A program made the translations under genes and the position numbers. From assembly GCA_964036045.1 (NCBI GenBank), contig OZ038384.1, forward strand, positions 44,641,704 through 44,705,703: DNA of 64,000 nt, written 5' to 3'. A model generated the notes under the pieces. It ran no database searches and had not been told where the DNA came from. It saw only the letters and a program-made list of their open reading frames with translations. The DNA is from Eutreptiella sp. 'Long Island Sound 2002' (taxonomy: Eukaryota; Euglenozoa; Euglenophyceae; Eutreptiales; Eutreptiaceae). Shown piece after piece: positions 8,985-18,393 of the stretch; position 1 is the first letter of the stretch; each line of letters starts with the position of its first letter.

Positions 8985-11075
8985 ATGGATGCGGCCCCCT
9001 TCCGGCAGTTCCTTAATTCGAAGGTATATGCTTCAAAGGAGGATCTATCTGAGGCTGTGGGTAGGGATAAGGGTGCCGATGAGTTTTGTACGTGGGTGTT
9101 AGATCTCCGGTTGGAGTGGAGAAGTAGGCAATCCGTTGGTGAATACATCCAACAAAGGGACAGGCGGACCGTTATTTGTCAGCCGGACCAATGGTTCCGT
9201 GTTGCCCAGCAAGAGATTTTTAATATATGGTCTGTTTCACACAAGAGCTGTCGTCCACGTGCCAAGAGGGCTGTAGGTGTCCAACCCAAGAGTCGTGTGC
9301 AACGTAGGTGTTTCGCTCACATGGGTCAGTGTTCTTACAATGTACCCTCCTTTGCTGTTCAAGGAGCAACTGCGTGCACCAGTCTTTGGCAGACCTTGGA
9401 AGGTAAACCCGCTGTCCTATGGTTCGATAATTTTTATAGACGTAACTTCCGGCCTGTGACTGGTAATGAGAACCGGTCCCTTAATTGTACAGCCGGTGCT
9501 ATCATACTCTTGAAACGACCTTTTGACGTTATGCCGTCTTTTCCTAGCCTCTCGGTTTTGCGGCAGAGGATTGGGTACACTGGAGACTTGTTGGTGCAGA
9601 GCCACAAAAACTTCATTGATGGCTTGCAAGGGTTGATGGACGACCCCATCCGCCTTCAACATGTTCGTTGTCCCTTGGACATACGACGGGCTAATGTTAC
9701 CAGCCCGGCTTGGACCCCCTTTTTTCTCACAGACCTAACTGTGTCTGCTACCCCCGACCTTGTCTCTATTATTCACGGGCTCCAGGAGGTGCAGCAGCAC
9801 ACACAGCACCGTCTTCCACTGTTGGTCGACGAAAATATTCACTACCGTGTCCTTAAGCTCGTTTACACCATCAGCTATGCTCGGTACAACGTGCCCCTGT
9901 TCATTACACGTACCCCGGTAGTGTATGGCACATGGCACCCATATAAATATTGTGTAACCCTGTGCTACAGAAGATTCTTCCCTTTATTTACCTATTTTTC
10001 CTATGGTTCACTCAATTTGGGCACTGCAATGCCCAACTTTCCGAAACTCATCTATATGGAGCGTATGATTGTGGTGCTCTTGCACTTGGCCCATAAGTGG
10101 CGCCAACCTTTGGAACAAAAGTTACAGACTCTAAGGGGTTTGCACCGACCGGGTAACGCTAATCACAGCACACTTCTTACACAGGTGCAAGGGTTGGTAA
10201 CGCTGCTGTATGGTTACATTCCAGCCTCATTTATTATTGGGTCGCAAGTGAGGGATTGTCATTGGTCTGCACAGGGAGAGCAGCACGCCGGGGGGCCATT
10301 GCTGAGCCGTTGCCTACACGTCCTTCTGAGGCTCACCCTAGGTTATGAGGACAAGGTTGAATATGTGCGCACCATTGTTGTTGCCAGGTTGTTGTGGTCC
10401 CAGTGGTTTGCCCGTTTACCTGGGGTGGCACACAGTGAGGAACCGTGTGAGGCCCTGTTAAGCCATGTTGTGCACTTAATGGCACAACACCCTGGGAACT
10501 GTACGTTGCAACAGGTGCATGACCTGGTTATACTCACTCCCGTTGCAGGCCACACCCCAAAGGACCTGCAGTACGTTAATGTTCCCAAGGGACTACCACA
10601 ACTGGTTGATCGTCGTTTCACCAGATTGATGGCGCCATTTGATGTTGGTGTTATACCCCCCGTGGTCTGGTCCAGTCAGAAGTCGAGTATCGTGCAAGAC
10701 AGGTGGGATCCTGCCAAGATGGATTTCCCTTGCGCACTAGATACGGTGCTCACTGCAGAGCATTACCGAGATCTATGTGCCAAGACATTGCAAACACTTG
10801 TTAAACCTGTTAAAGTTGATGCTGACGTGATGACAGAGCTGGGTAGACACGTGCCACAACGTCCTCCAGGTGATATGGACACAACAGTAGCACAGGCACA
10901 GGACATGTTACGCGCATGTAATACACTAGACCGGTACAAGCGACGCCGGCCAGCACGCGCTTTTGCGCAAAGGGACCCCGCCCGGATACCCGCCCCCCCC
11001 AATGCTGATGGCGACAGTGACAGTGATGAGGACCCTCCCCCCCCGCTGGTGGGGCAGCCGGAGATCCAGACCTGA
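8985..11075 (+). CDS. Putative DDE-type transposase of element 1 (CTTAGG family)
   Basis: The ATG at 8985 gives 696 residues, close to the 690 of the element 2 homologue. The frame is open further up, but an acceptor-like TGCCTGCGAACAG lies at 8961-8973, so an upstream leader exon is possible. Blocks shared with element 2 are WFDN with N-TA after it (residue ~146), W.PF.L (~243), L(V/I)D (~280), the striking YG.WHPYKY (~315), EY.RTI.VA.L.WS.W (~459) and SEE..EA.LS (~484). Asp of WFDN, Asp of LVD and Glu of SEE have conserved spacings (134 and 204 residues here; 132 and 208 in element 2), which is what a DDE triad would show. The C-tail is acidic (DGDSDSDED) and Pro-rich. The transposase role is inferred from the TIR/TSD context; I do not recognise a named family, although WFDN...TAG recalls DUF6589-type proteins. 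Confidence 0.75.
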   Translation: MDAAPFRQFLNSKVYASKEDLSEAVGRDKGADEFCTWVLDLRLEWRSRQSVGEYIQQRDRRTVICQPDQWFRVAQQEIFNIWSVSHKSCRPRAKRAVGVQPKSRVQRRCFAHMGQCSYNVPSFAVQGATACTSLWQTLEGKPAVLWFDNFYRRNFRPVTGNENRSLNCTAGAIILLKRPFDVMPSFPSLSVLRQRIGYTGDLLVQSHKNFIDGLQGLMDDPIRLQHVRCPLDIRRANVTSPAWTPFFLTDLTVSATPDLVSIIHGLQEVQQHTQHRLPLLVDENIHYRVLKLVYTISYARYNVPLFITRTPVVYGTWHPYKYCVTLCYRRFFPLFTYFSYGSLNLGTAMPNFPKLIYMERMIVVLLHLAHKWRQPLEQKLQTLRGLHRPGNANHSTLLTQVQGLVTLLYGYIPASFIIGSQVRDCHWSAQGEQHAGGPLLSRCLHVLLRLTLGYEDKVEYVRTIVVARLLWSQWFARLPGVAHSEEPCEALLSHVVHLMAQHPGNCTLQQVHDLVILTPVAGHTPKDLQYVNVPKGLPQLVDRRFTRLMAPFDVGVIPPVVWSSQKSSIVQDRWDPAKMDFPCALDTVLTAEHYRDLCAKTLQTLVKPVKVDADVMTELGRHVPQRPPGDMDTTVAQAQDMLRACNTLDRYKRRRPARAFAQRDPARIPAPPNADGDSDSDEDPPPPLVGQPEIQT

Positions 11076-11356
11076 GGGCTGCTGATTTTGTGGGTGATGA
11101 TGGATGGGACCCGGACCCCTCCCCTCCAGAAGCAGTGTCTGTTCACAGTGATGATTCCGATGCCCCCGTGGTTGTCCTTTCGGAGTTGAATGAGTTTGAC
11201 CCTCGATTTTTACCAGGTGCATCCGACTGTGATGCTATTTCTGCCATTTGTGTTCAATCGTCGAGCGCTGCCAGTAGTCATCAACATTACAAGCCTGTAA
11301 ATCAACAATTTGCAGCCCTGTGGCCTTTTGTAGTGTGCCGTGTGACCCTTTGTTAG
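11046..11356 (+). other. Possible continuation of the transposase in another frame
   Basis: Just before the TGA at 11073, a run of eight C (about 11036-11043) precedes LVGQPEIQT. In the frame offset by one base, GDPDLRAADFVGDDGWDPDPSPPEAVSVHSDD and DAPVVVLSELNEFDPRFLPG continue to 11356, keeping the acidic composition of the preceding tail. A one-base length change in the C tract, real or a sequencing error, would fuse the two. Otherwise this is 3' UTR. Confidence 0.35.
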
Positions 11357-11371
11357 CCCCTTTGCTAAGCT

Positions 11372-14038
11372 ATGCCTTCGGATACCGAACTGCCGGAAGG
11401 GGATGAGCAGCAGACCGCATCGCAAGCCGTTCACACAACAGAGAAGACACGGGCACAGTCGGGGCAGGCTCCAGTGAAGCGGACGGGGACAGACCGGGCA
11501 ACGGAAACATTCCGGACAACGTGGATCAAAAAGGAACTGGTCAAGATACAGCTGACCAAGATAAAATTTGACACCGACCTCACGCGTGGGCAGACTAGAG
11601 AGAGGGATGAGGACTCAGTACTGTCGCGGATCGCAAGCCTGAGGACAAATCCACCCTCCGGCCTATCTCAAACATTCTCATATGGCGAAACGAAGGTACA
11701 CTACCATCCTGTCACACACGCGTTGTAATTTTCACACATTCTGGTCGTTTGGGCACTGCAGTGCCCATCTCGCTGATATCTCCCATCTCCTATCTCCCTG
11801 TGGTGCATTTTTGTATCAGCTGACATTCCCTACTGCTTGGGCGGGGCTCATATCCTGACGGCACTCCAAAGACTTCACCGAGAATACTGTGCGAACTCAC
11901 GGGCATTGCCGGACTGGTTACAACACGTCTACTGCGAGGAGATCAGACACGACTTTCCTGTTGACATCAGAGAGATTATTGGAGGCGATCACAACGCGGT
12001 ACAACACTCAGTGACCAAGCTGAGTATGGGACAAGTGGCCGCTCGAATTTGGACTGAAGTGCAGAAGGGCAAAGCGAAAGAGATGCTGCTGGTGGCTCTG
12101 CGGAAGTGTGGCCGGCTGGGTGAGAAAACATCTGTGGTATGAGAGATGCACGATGAGACCACCGTAGTCAGTCCTTTGCGTACCTGTGGCCTGTCCAACA
12201 CTGTATGCCTGCCAGGACTCGATCTGGAAGAATTGGAGACCACTGGTTTCATTACTGCAGATATCTGGTGGCCGCGTGGCTGAGTTTATTGACACCTTTG
12301 AGAAGACTGCCGGTGAAGGTACTGTGTCCTCTGAGTACCTGTTTTCGTCGTCTTTTGGTGTTCATGGGAACTGCAGTGCCCAAATTCGATGCGACCTTAA
12401 TTTTTGCACGGCAGTGCTGAACCCCTACACTCTGCGGCCGTTGACGGGACTGCATGGCGACCAGATGGATGAAATACTGCTGTACATGGCTGGAGATGGG
12501 GCCAAAATCGCAGGACTACATGCCAAGGCCACACTGTTGAAGCGGGACCGCCTGTGGGAGATGCTGTACCTTCCCCCGGACAACACGCTCATCCATCCTT
12601 CTCGACGTATGTTTATGGGGCGGCAGGGTCTGGCGCGATCGCTGTTGAACCCCCCCCCCCCCGATCCACGACGTAAGGCTGTTTGGATCCCAGTGGTACC
12701 AGTGGTCTTCTGTTCTAACAGTGAACGTGCATGAAATGCAAAGAGTCCGCAAACTGCTTGCAAAGTCGCACCGGGCCGCCAAATTGTCACTGGGGAAATG
12801 GACCTGGAGTGCCGAAAATCTTTTACCAAGCTGGGACACCATCCAGAAAGCACCGCTGTGGCAGGATGAGGAATGGGCTGACCTGACGATTGCGCTGGCG
12901 AGGCCTATCAAGGAAACTGCAGCGACTGATGGGGAGAAATCAACAACTATCTGGCTCAACCAGCCGCAGGATGGGACTGAAGCAACTGGAGCTCGCGCAG
13001 AGGCAATTGCGTTGGTTCCTGGCAAGGCTATCCCGTATACGATTGCATTGAGGGAGTACAAACTGGTATGCAACCGTTAGGCATAAAAATGGGATCGATT
13101 TCGCATTGCTGGTCACTTTAGGCACTGCAGTGCCCATCTGTAATGAAATGTGCTTTTGACAACAGGTCTTCATTGAGTGTACGAAGGAACAAATGGACGA
13201 TATCCATCTGCTGGTGCTGAAGGTTGCTGGGAAGTTGGTACCTGTGGCTATTGGTGGAATGGCGGCCGACGTTAAGTTCCTGGTTAATCGGTTGCGCGAC
13301 TCTGAGGAGTGTGGAGGCTGGCTGTATACTATGACCTCTTTTTTTGATCAGGCAGTCGGTCACCCGACCTATCGGTTCGAGGAGAGGACTATTTGCTTCT
13401 GTGTCCCAGACAAGTTTAGGGTGAAGGTCCCGAATATTTTCATTTGCGATCAGGGTGCATACGGCAGCACCATTGGTCTGGCAGCGGCTGGTTGGCTCCT
13501 GCGTGTGCTTGGTATTGTTCCCCGACGCGATAGACAGTCCGCGGATGAAGTGTGGCTCCTGCTTTTGACAGCATCGGCTGTATTGCCAGCACAGCTCCTG
13601 TCCTGCCTTCCTGGGTCCCCCTGTCTGGCAGCTTGTTTCACTGGGCGCCAAGGTTTGTTTAACGAGTTCTGTGAACAGCTAGCGGCGTATGTGCAGGAGA
13701 CGGACTGTGTCTACTTGGTTAACTGGGACGCTTGGATGCCAAGGATTAGGGACTGTATGCCAGTTGTGGTGCAGCGGCCTGGGGATGGGGAAGATGAGGA
13801 GGGAGGGGACGATGTGGAGGAAGAGGAGGAGGAGGAGATCATGCTGGTCGGAGGAGGTGACAGCAAGAAGAGGAGCACACCCAGCAAGAAGAAGCCGTCC
13901 TCCGACGACGGTGGGGATGAGGTTGATGGTCCCCCCAAAAGGCCACCCAAAAAAGCCAAGGACAGTACCCCCCTCAATATGTTTCACGCCAAAGTAGGTC
14001 AGGCCAAGGGTAAGAAGGCTCCCCCAAAGAAGAAGTAG
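11372..14038 (+). CDS. Second gene of element 1, six exons, function unknown
   Basis: Exons: 11372-11684 (GC donor) or 11372-11695 (GT donor, out of phase), 11820-12136, 12216-12318, 12415-12606, 12722-13065 and 13166-14038. All junctions from the second exon on are GT-AG and in phase. With the GC donor the total is 714 codons including the stop. The product has no domain I recognise. Its N-terminal part is Lys/Thr/Glu-rich. The last exon holds a globular segment (KVAGKLVPVAIGG, CDQGAYGSTIG), then an acidic run (DEEGGDDVEEEEEEE) and a Lys/Pro-rich tail (PSKKKPSSDDGG, PPKRPPKKAK, GKKAPPKKK), as in nuclear DNA- or chromatin-associated proteins. It lies 0.3 kb downstream of the transposase on the same strand, inside the TIRs, so it is probably an accessory transposition or regulatory protein. 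Element 2 lacks it. Confidence 0.6.
11696..11819 (+). other. Intron of element 1 gene 2 carrying a perfect GGGCACTGCAGTGCCC
   Basis: The palindrome is at 11751-11766, 55 bp from the GTACAC donor. The acceptor is TTTTGTATCAG. With this donor the flanking frames disagree by one base; a GC donor at 11685 restores the frame. Confidence 0.55.
12319..12414 (+). other. Intron of element 1 gene 2 carrying GGGAACTGCAGTGCCC
   Basis: 96 bp, free of in-frame stops and divisible by three, so it reads through. The palindrome copy is at 12366-12381, 47 bp from donor GTACTG. The acceptor is TTTTTGCACGGCAG. The phases on both sides match (1 then 2 bases). Confidence 0.65.
13066..13165 (+). other. Intron of element 1 gene 2 carrying AGGCACTGCAGTGCCC
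   Basis: 100 bp, donor GTATGC, acceptor TTTTGACAACAG, phase 0 on both sides. The palindrome copy is at 13120-13135, 54 bp from the donor. Confidence 0.7.
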
Positions 14039-14693
14039 ACTGCGTTGTGCGGTTGGCACTGCCTGTGTCCATGTCAGTAGTTTTTTCGCCTCGATTTGCA
14101 CACTGTCGCGCGTCCTGTTCTATGCACGTGTGAGACTGGTGCCCTTTTTCATGTTTTGGTAATTTTGGGCGCTGCAGTGCCCAAATTCAGCGACTCGCCA
14201 TTTTTTTACCCCTGCTGCGCCATTTCTTTTGCAGGCATTGTTGCCGTCATTTATTATTGCATTGGCTGCACTGGCGGCGCCTCCGTTGTTTGTCGGCACC
14301 ACTGGTGGTGCATTATTTGTCACGCTTCGCATACAATCACAGTGACTGGGTCATCAGACGCGGTAACAAAAAGCAAACCAGAGGTTTGCATGTGTTTGCC
14401 TGTCATCCTCCTTGCTTCATTTTTTAGGTTTCATTTTGCGGTGTGGTTTGAAATGCAGCAGCGGATGATTTGAAACAATTGGATTTTTCTTCGGATGGAC
14501 ACTGCAGTGCCCAAATTTGAAGGGGATACACGACTTTTGACTGGCACATGTTGTACCCCCTACACACAGTCATTTTGGATAATTCACAGGTTTTTGGGGG
14601 TGTTCCCTGCAGAGCACAATTGTGCAATTTTTCAAAGTGGTTTTTCAGCCCCCGTTTTGGGGTGGTACCCATTTGGGATTTGTGGCAATTTTG
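14039..14693. promoter_or_regulatory. 3' region of element 1 with two more palindrome copies
   Basis: GGGCGCTGCAGTGCCC at 14167-14182 (flanked by AATTTT and AAATT) and GGACACTGCAGTGCCC at 14497-14512 lie between the end of gene 2 and the right TIR. The short open frames here have no homology and are not called as genes. Confidence 0.5.
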
Positions 14694-14718
14694 CTACGTG
14701 CGTATAGAGCCGCCTAAG
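14694..14718 (-). repeat. Right terminal inverted repeat of element 1
   Basis: It reads CTTAGGCGGCTCTATACG on the minus strand from 14718. The GTAAG duplication follows at 14719-14723. Confidence 0.88.
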
Positions 14719-14723
14719 GTAAG

Positions 14724-15778
14724 CGGAAGAATGGGGACATTTTCTCCTCATGGTGCGCACCAAACACAAATACTCACCCACGCGTTCAGCATGGTTCCCC
14801 TCAAGTCAGGCCCGGCACAAGGGGCAGCGAGACCTTCTGGACAAGCCCGAATCCACTTGCAAGTATCTACGATGGCACTCATGGCGGCGGTTTGGAGCGG
14901 CAGAGCTCAGGCTGCGGGGGGGCGCCAACCAACAGCCTCTTGCCATGGGGGGGATGGAGGACAGCCAGCATGCTCAAATTCCATGTCTGTCCCCCAGTAG
15001 CTGGACATTCCACAAAGAGGGGCCACTGCAAGTAGCCACGATTGACGAGCGGCTTGTGGTATCATTCTTGGAAAAGGCTAGGGACAACGCTGCGGCTGTG
15101 GCCACCAGGCAGACAACTCGCTAGCAAGAGAGCAGCAACACAGTGCTTAGGGATCTGCTGGGCCAAATAATCTCAGACGCCCGGTACAGAACGGCGGTGC
15201 TCGAGGTCGCGGCCGCAACAAGATGTTGTGTCATTGACTAAGTCCAAAGGGTCTAGGGTGTTGAAACTCGCGCATTCAGTGGCACACCTCCTTGGGATAA
15301 AACCGGGGCGGTGGCAGATGGTGAAATCAGCAATTTTGGACATGGTTGGGGCAATCATCCACATGCATGGTCAGAAGTCGGGGGTGCACGTGCTCTTGAA
15401 AGCTTTATAGCCGATTGCCACTTCGGGGATTGGAGAGTGCAAGGAGCAGTTGTATGATTGTACGTGTCCCCTCCCTAAGGAGCCGCAGTTAAGTTGCCAC
15501 CCCCAAGTTAGTGAATCTATGGCGAGGGCAGACCTCAATGTAGCGGGGCGAGTATCCTTTTTCTCTCCATCTGGAGGCATTGTGTGCCCAGCGACTTACG
15601 CTAGGCCTATCAACAAGCATTTGCGACCGTCAGTAGATTCCCATGTCCCCTTTCTCGTTCACCCGCCCTCTTGAGGAAAATGCTATGAGGGTGGGTGCGT
15701 CTGATGTCCGCAGAACAACACACCCGCCCACGGCCATAGCATTTTTGAGATACAAAAGAAAAAACTAAATGCCGGCTG
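14724..15778 (+). pseudogene. DIRS-like element sequence resuming after element 1
   Basis: Several short frames follow (14750-15124; 15228-15410; 15450-15674, with CPLPKEPQLS and RADLNVAGRVSFFSPSGG). They are broken by stops and show no domain. By position they link the gag-like part to the RT. Directly before the RT the segment FLRYKRKN...NQCFG fits the start of an RT finger domain. Confidence 0.35.
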
Positions 15779-16209
15779 TTGCTCAACGCCACAAAAATCA
15801 ATGCTTTGGATAGGAGGTGGCTTCCACGAATCCATTTACCCTCACCGAAACTTTTGGCTGATAGGCGGGAATCTCAGTCGGGGAAAGGATTATGGATGGC
15901 TAAGTTGGATTTCACCAATGCATACCGGTCAATATGCCTGCTTGCCGGTTGGAGACACGGTTTTGTTGTGTGTGGGTGTGTGTGCAGGCGGAGGTACACC
16001 CGGTTGCCTTTCGGACGGAAATACTCCCCTGCGATATGTCAACGGTTGGTGAAGGCCTTGGTTCAGTCTGCTATGCAGGGCCTACCAGCGGTGACCAATG
16101 TGTATTTGAACGATATATTAGTCTACCAGCCAGACCCACAGCGGGTTTGCGTCGCCTTGGGTCGCATTGTAAATAAATTGAAAGCCATTTGGTTTTTGAT
16201 AAGCCAAAG
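15779..16209 (+). pseudogene. Reverse transcriptase fragment, DIRS/PAT-like
   Basis: The frame gives NALDRRWLPRIHLPSPKLL, then AKLDFTNAYRSI (catalytic Asp of motif A), TRLPFGRKYSP (motif B region) and VTNVYLNDILVYQP (motif C with Y-L-N-D replacing Y-x-D-D). The Asn for Asp change at the first position would inactivate it. After GRIVNKLKAIW the sequence should continue with the PTQ...FLG connection, but that piece is on the opposite strand just downstream (16210-16435). Confidence 0.6.
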
Positions 16210-16435
16210 GTCACCAACTAGAAAGGGGGCACTTCCCGACCAAGGACGAGACAACCACTGTACCTAGCCCAACAAGCGGGACAGCTCGTGCGGGGAGACC
16301 CCCCCCCGCGCCACAGACCTCGGAGCCAAATACGCTGCGCCGCAGCCACTGCCTCCGACGAGTTCAAGATGGTCAAGCTGTGAGCATCAATTGTTTGGCC
16401 TATAAAAGCAATGCCTTGGGTGGGCGTCATAACTA
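16210..16435 (-). pseudogene. Inverted piece of the same reverse transcriptase
   Basis: On the minus strand it reads TPTQGIAFIGQTIDAHSLTI and then SSEAVAAAQRIW, matching the PTQ.I.FLG...K block that normally follows the RT palm in DIRS-type polymerases. It is flanked on the + strand by palm upstream and RNase H downstream, so a local inversion has flipped it. Confidence 0.5.
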
Positions 16436-16960
16436 ACTTTTGGTTACCACGGCGCTAGCACGTTCGCTTGCGACGGCCAGCATTTGTGCTATGCCGCCCA
16501 TCCGCATACAACGGCAACATCACGCACGTATGCACACATACTTTAGCGATGCAGCCGGAGGTACACAACGGCTTTTGTGTGGGTGTGATGGGGCCCCAAG
16601 GTGCTACCGCCCGCGCATGTGCCCCAAGTGGGTGTTCAGGCAACAAGCTAAGTTGTTTAATGGGTACTAGGCCATGAAAATCGCTGTATATAATGGGGTG
16701 CGGTCGCTGGCAGTCCGTGTAGATACTGATGATGGCCGCCTCTAGTTGAGCTCTCTATCCACCGGCATGGCGCGTAAAGGGCAGCAAAGAACCCTGTGCA
16801 GGCTTTTTTGGCTCCATGCTTGGAGCCAAGTTAGGCCAATTTTCTTCGGAGTCCCATTTGCACTCAACCCAGTAGACCCGCTGAGTAGAATCCAAGACTT
16901 CCCACAGTGTTTGAACGCCGCCGAAAATAATGGGGCATGAGTCGGGGGGCCTTCAGTAAC
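16436..16960 (+). pseudogene. RNase H-like region of the DIRS-like element
   Basis: TYFSDAAGGTQRLLCG (about 16540-16590) resembles the first Asp block of retroelement RNase H. AWSQVRPIFFG then FALNPVDPLSRI (about 16820-16900) resembles the closing N..AD.LSR block. The two are in different frames. The region is decayed. Confidence 0.4.
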
Positions 16961-17029
16961 ATTAGTACGGTGTGTCTTTCTGTCTAGGTGAACGTCTAAG
17001 GTTATGCTCGCACTCGCTTGCTGGCGGTG

Positions 17030-17120
17030 CGGAAGTTTGCAATCTAGTTTTGCATTACTTGCTAGCATGATGCATAAGTGATTGTGGGGATGCGTTGCGC
17101 TCGCACCGCCACGACCCTGG
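17030..17120. repeat. Dispersed ~90-bp repeat, second copy at 29213-29305
   Basis: AGTTTTGCATTACTTGC, AGCATGATGCAT and AGTGATTGTGGGGAT, then GCCACGA and GGAAC, recur in order near 29.2 kb. It abuts the right direct repeat of the DIRS-like element, and may be part of that family's terminal region. Confidence 0.5.
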
Positions 17121-17130
17121 AACGGTTGTT

Positions 17131-17241
17131 CCGCGGGAATAAAAGTTCCGTGCTTCGGGGCAGGCTGTGTGTTGGAGGGGGGGAGAAACGAATATGAGTT
17201 ACTCTTTGTCCTATAGCCAAGTTTATTTGTGCCCCGCATCC
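17131..17241 (+). repeat. Right copy of the direct repeat bounding the DIRS-like element
   Basis: It matches 6148-6256 block for block (see there). Downstream similarity ends at CATCCTTGACT. Confidence 0.5.
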
Positions 17242-17320
17242 TTGACTGTTGACCCTCCCAGCCGCCCTTACAACTCTTCGTCCAGACTATGTGTGTCTAG
17301 GCATCGCACGAGTCCATGGG

Positions 17321-17575
17321 GGTCCTTAAGGGACAAGATTTTTTTTTGTTAAGGACCGCCCTTAAGGACCGCCCCTAGAGGCCTTTTCGCACGGGCCCAC
17401 TTGTGGGCCACTTCTGATTCTGCCCCCCGCCCTGAAGCGGTGGGGACCCCCTAGGCGGCAGGGGTTAATATAGCCACCTTGCCCACTTGTGGGCCACTTC
17501 TGCTTTATCCCCCCGCTCTGAAGCGGTGGGGACCCCCTAGGTGGCAGGGGTTATGTAGCCACCTTGCCCACTTGT
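17321..17575 (+). mobile_element. GGTCCTTAAGG-family element, 5' part only
   Basis: It starts GGTCCTTAAGGGACAAG, then a T run, then TTAAGGACCGCCC twice. Two copies of the 85-bp unit follow (CACTTGTGGGCCACTTCTG...GCGGTGGGGACCCCCTAGG...GGGGTTA). It is cut near 17575 where LINE RNase H sequence begins, so the coding part and 3' end are missing. Confidence 0.55.
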
Positions 17576-18107
17576 GTGCATACCAATCTCCGGCTTTGAG
17601 CTCTCGGGATACCTTACAGTTGATGAATCACAAACCAACAATCGGGCTGAGTTAATGGCCGCCATAGCACTGCTTGGCAGTCTCCCCCGTCACATTCTCA
17701 AGCTTCTCATAGCTTCAGACTCCGACTACCTCTGCTTTGGGATTCAAGGACCGGTGTATAAATGGTAGGCAGGCAACTGGTGCACACAAAAAGGCCCAGT
17801 CCCAAATGCAGACCTGTGGGAATGTCTGCTGCACCTCAGCAGTGCCAGTCACGCCCTGCTGCAATGGGTCTGGGTGCCTTCCCACGTGGAAGTGCCCGGG
17901 AATGAAAGGGCTGATGAATTGGCTGAGTGCGGGCGCAAGAGCTCCCCCCTGGCGGTGAGCCTCCCTCCACTGCCGCTTGCCACCCCCCCCCCACTTTCTG
18001 AGGGTCTATTTTTTTTTCGTGTCTATTTTTTTTTCGATGCTCTTCACGCATGGACGCCTCGGGGACCTGCCCCTTGCAAATTGAAGCCTCGACCTGCCGA
18101 CAGGGAC
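17574..18107 (+). pseudogene. LINE RNase HI fragment
   Basis: One frame with a single TAG at 17766 reads SQTNNRAELMAAIALL (Glu block), LLIASDSDYLCFGIQG (Asp block), ADLWECLLHL and WVPSHVEVPGNERADELAE (His/Asp block), then GRKSSPL. The first Asp block is missing because the copy is 5' truncated. GRKSSPL matches GRRKSPLL in the other LINE tails (26629-27927 minus and 45748 plus), so it is a related family. After 17960 the frame runs into low-complexity TTTTTTTTTCG repeats. Confidence 0.65.
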
Positions 18108-18277
18108 TGAGAGTGCGCCGGGTGCCACTTCCCCTCGCCTGGTATCGCCTAAGGGTCCCGACCCTGATATACGAGTTTGTGGGTCCTGCAGAGCAGGAGG
18201 ACCTCCTCTTCGCTTTGCTTCAGGACATCTTCACCGAGAGTGTAGAGTACCTGCACATCGGCGTCGACTTGGACTGA
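18050..18277 (+). other. Short ORF at the head of the LINE, unclassified
   Basis: 75 codons (MDASGTCPLQIEAS...) ending 117 bp before LINE ORF1, on the same strand. It is possibly leader sequence of the LINE. No motif is recognised. Confidence 0.3.
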
Positions 18278-18393
18278 GTCACAACCCGCGTTGGTGCACC
18301 AAAACCGGGTCTTGGGCCACACCACCGGGGTTTCACGGGTCCTCCCCACTCCAGATTGCTTGCATTGCTGATAGCCATAGGTGAACAGCTGAG

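Larger units (their letters stand above)
8207..14718 (+). mobile_element. TIR DNA transposon element 1 (CTTAGG family, two genes)
   Basis: 6512 bp. The ends form a 25-bp terminal inverted repeat with one mismatch (8207-8231 and 14694-14718) beginning CTTAGG and continuing GGCTCTATACGCACGTAG after the variable seventh base. A perfect 5-bp duplication, GTAAG, flanks it. It carries a transposase-like gene (8985-11075), a second multi-exon gene (11372-14038) and eight copies of a 16-bp palindrome related to GGGCACTGCAGTGCCC. The coding regions are largely open, so the insertion is fairly young. The termini, target length and protein do not match the superfamilies I know well (Transib also makes 5-bp duplications, but its ends start CAC). 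Element 2 at 51409 is a relative. Confidence 0.88.
6148..17241 (+). mobile_element. DIRS/PAT-like retroelement remnant, split by transposon element 1
   Basis: Direct repeats at both ends enclose, in order, a gag-like region, a reverse transcriptase (15779-16200 plus an inverted piece) and an RNase H-like region (about 16500-16925). The RT has LPFG followed by SPAICQRL and a YLND box. The inverted piece has PTQ.I.FIG. Those blocks and an RNase H ending N..DPLSR are typical of DIRS-type pol proteins. No tyrosine recombinase was found, so Ty3-like origin is not excluded. The element contains multiple stops and frameshifts and is dead. It lies in intron 2 of the SLC1 gene. Confidence 0.45.

Noticed and set aside
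14096-14473. 125-codon open frame after gene 2 of element 1
   Set aside because: It contains the palindrome, which reads G(A/T)AVP in either direction, but no similarity to other proteins. It is probably the 3' region.
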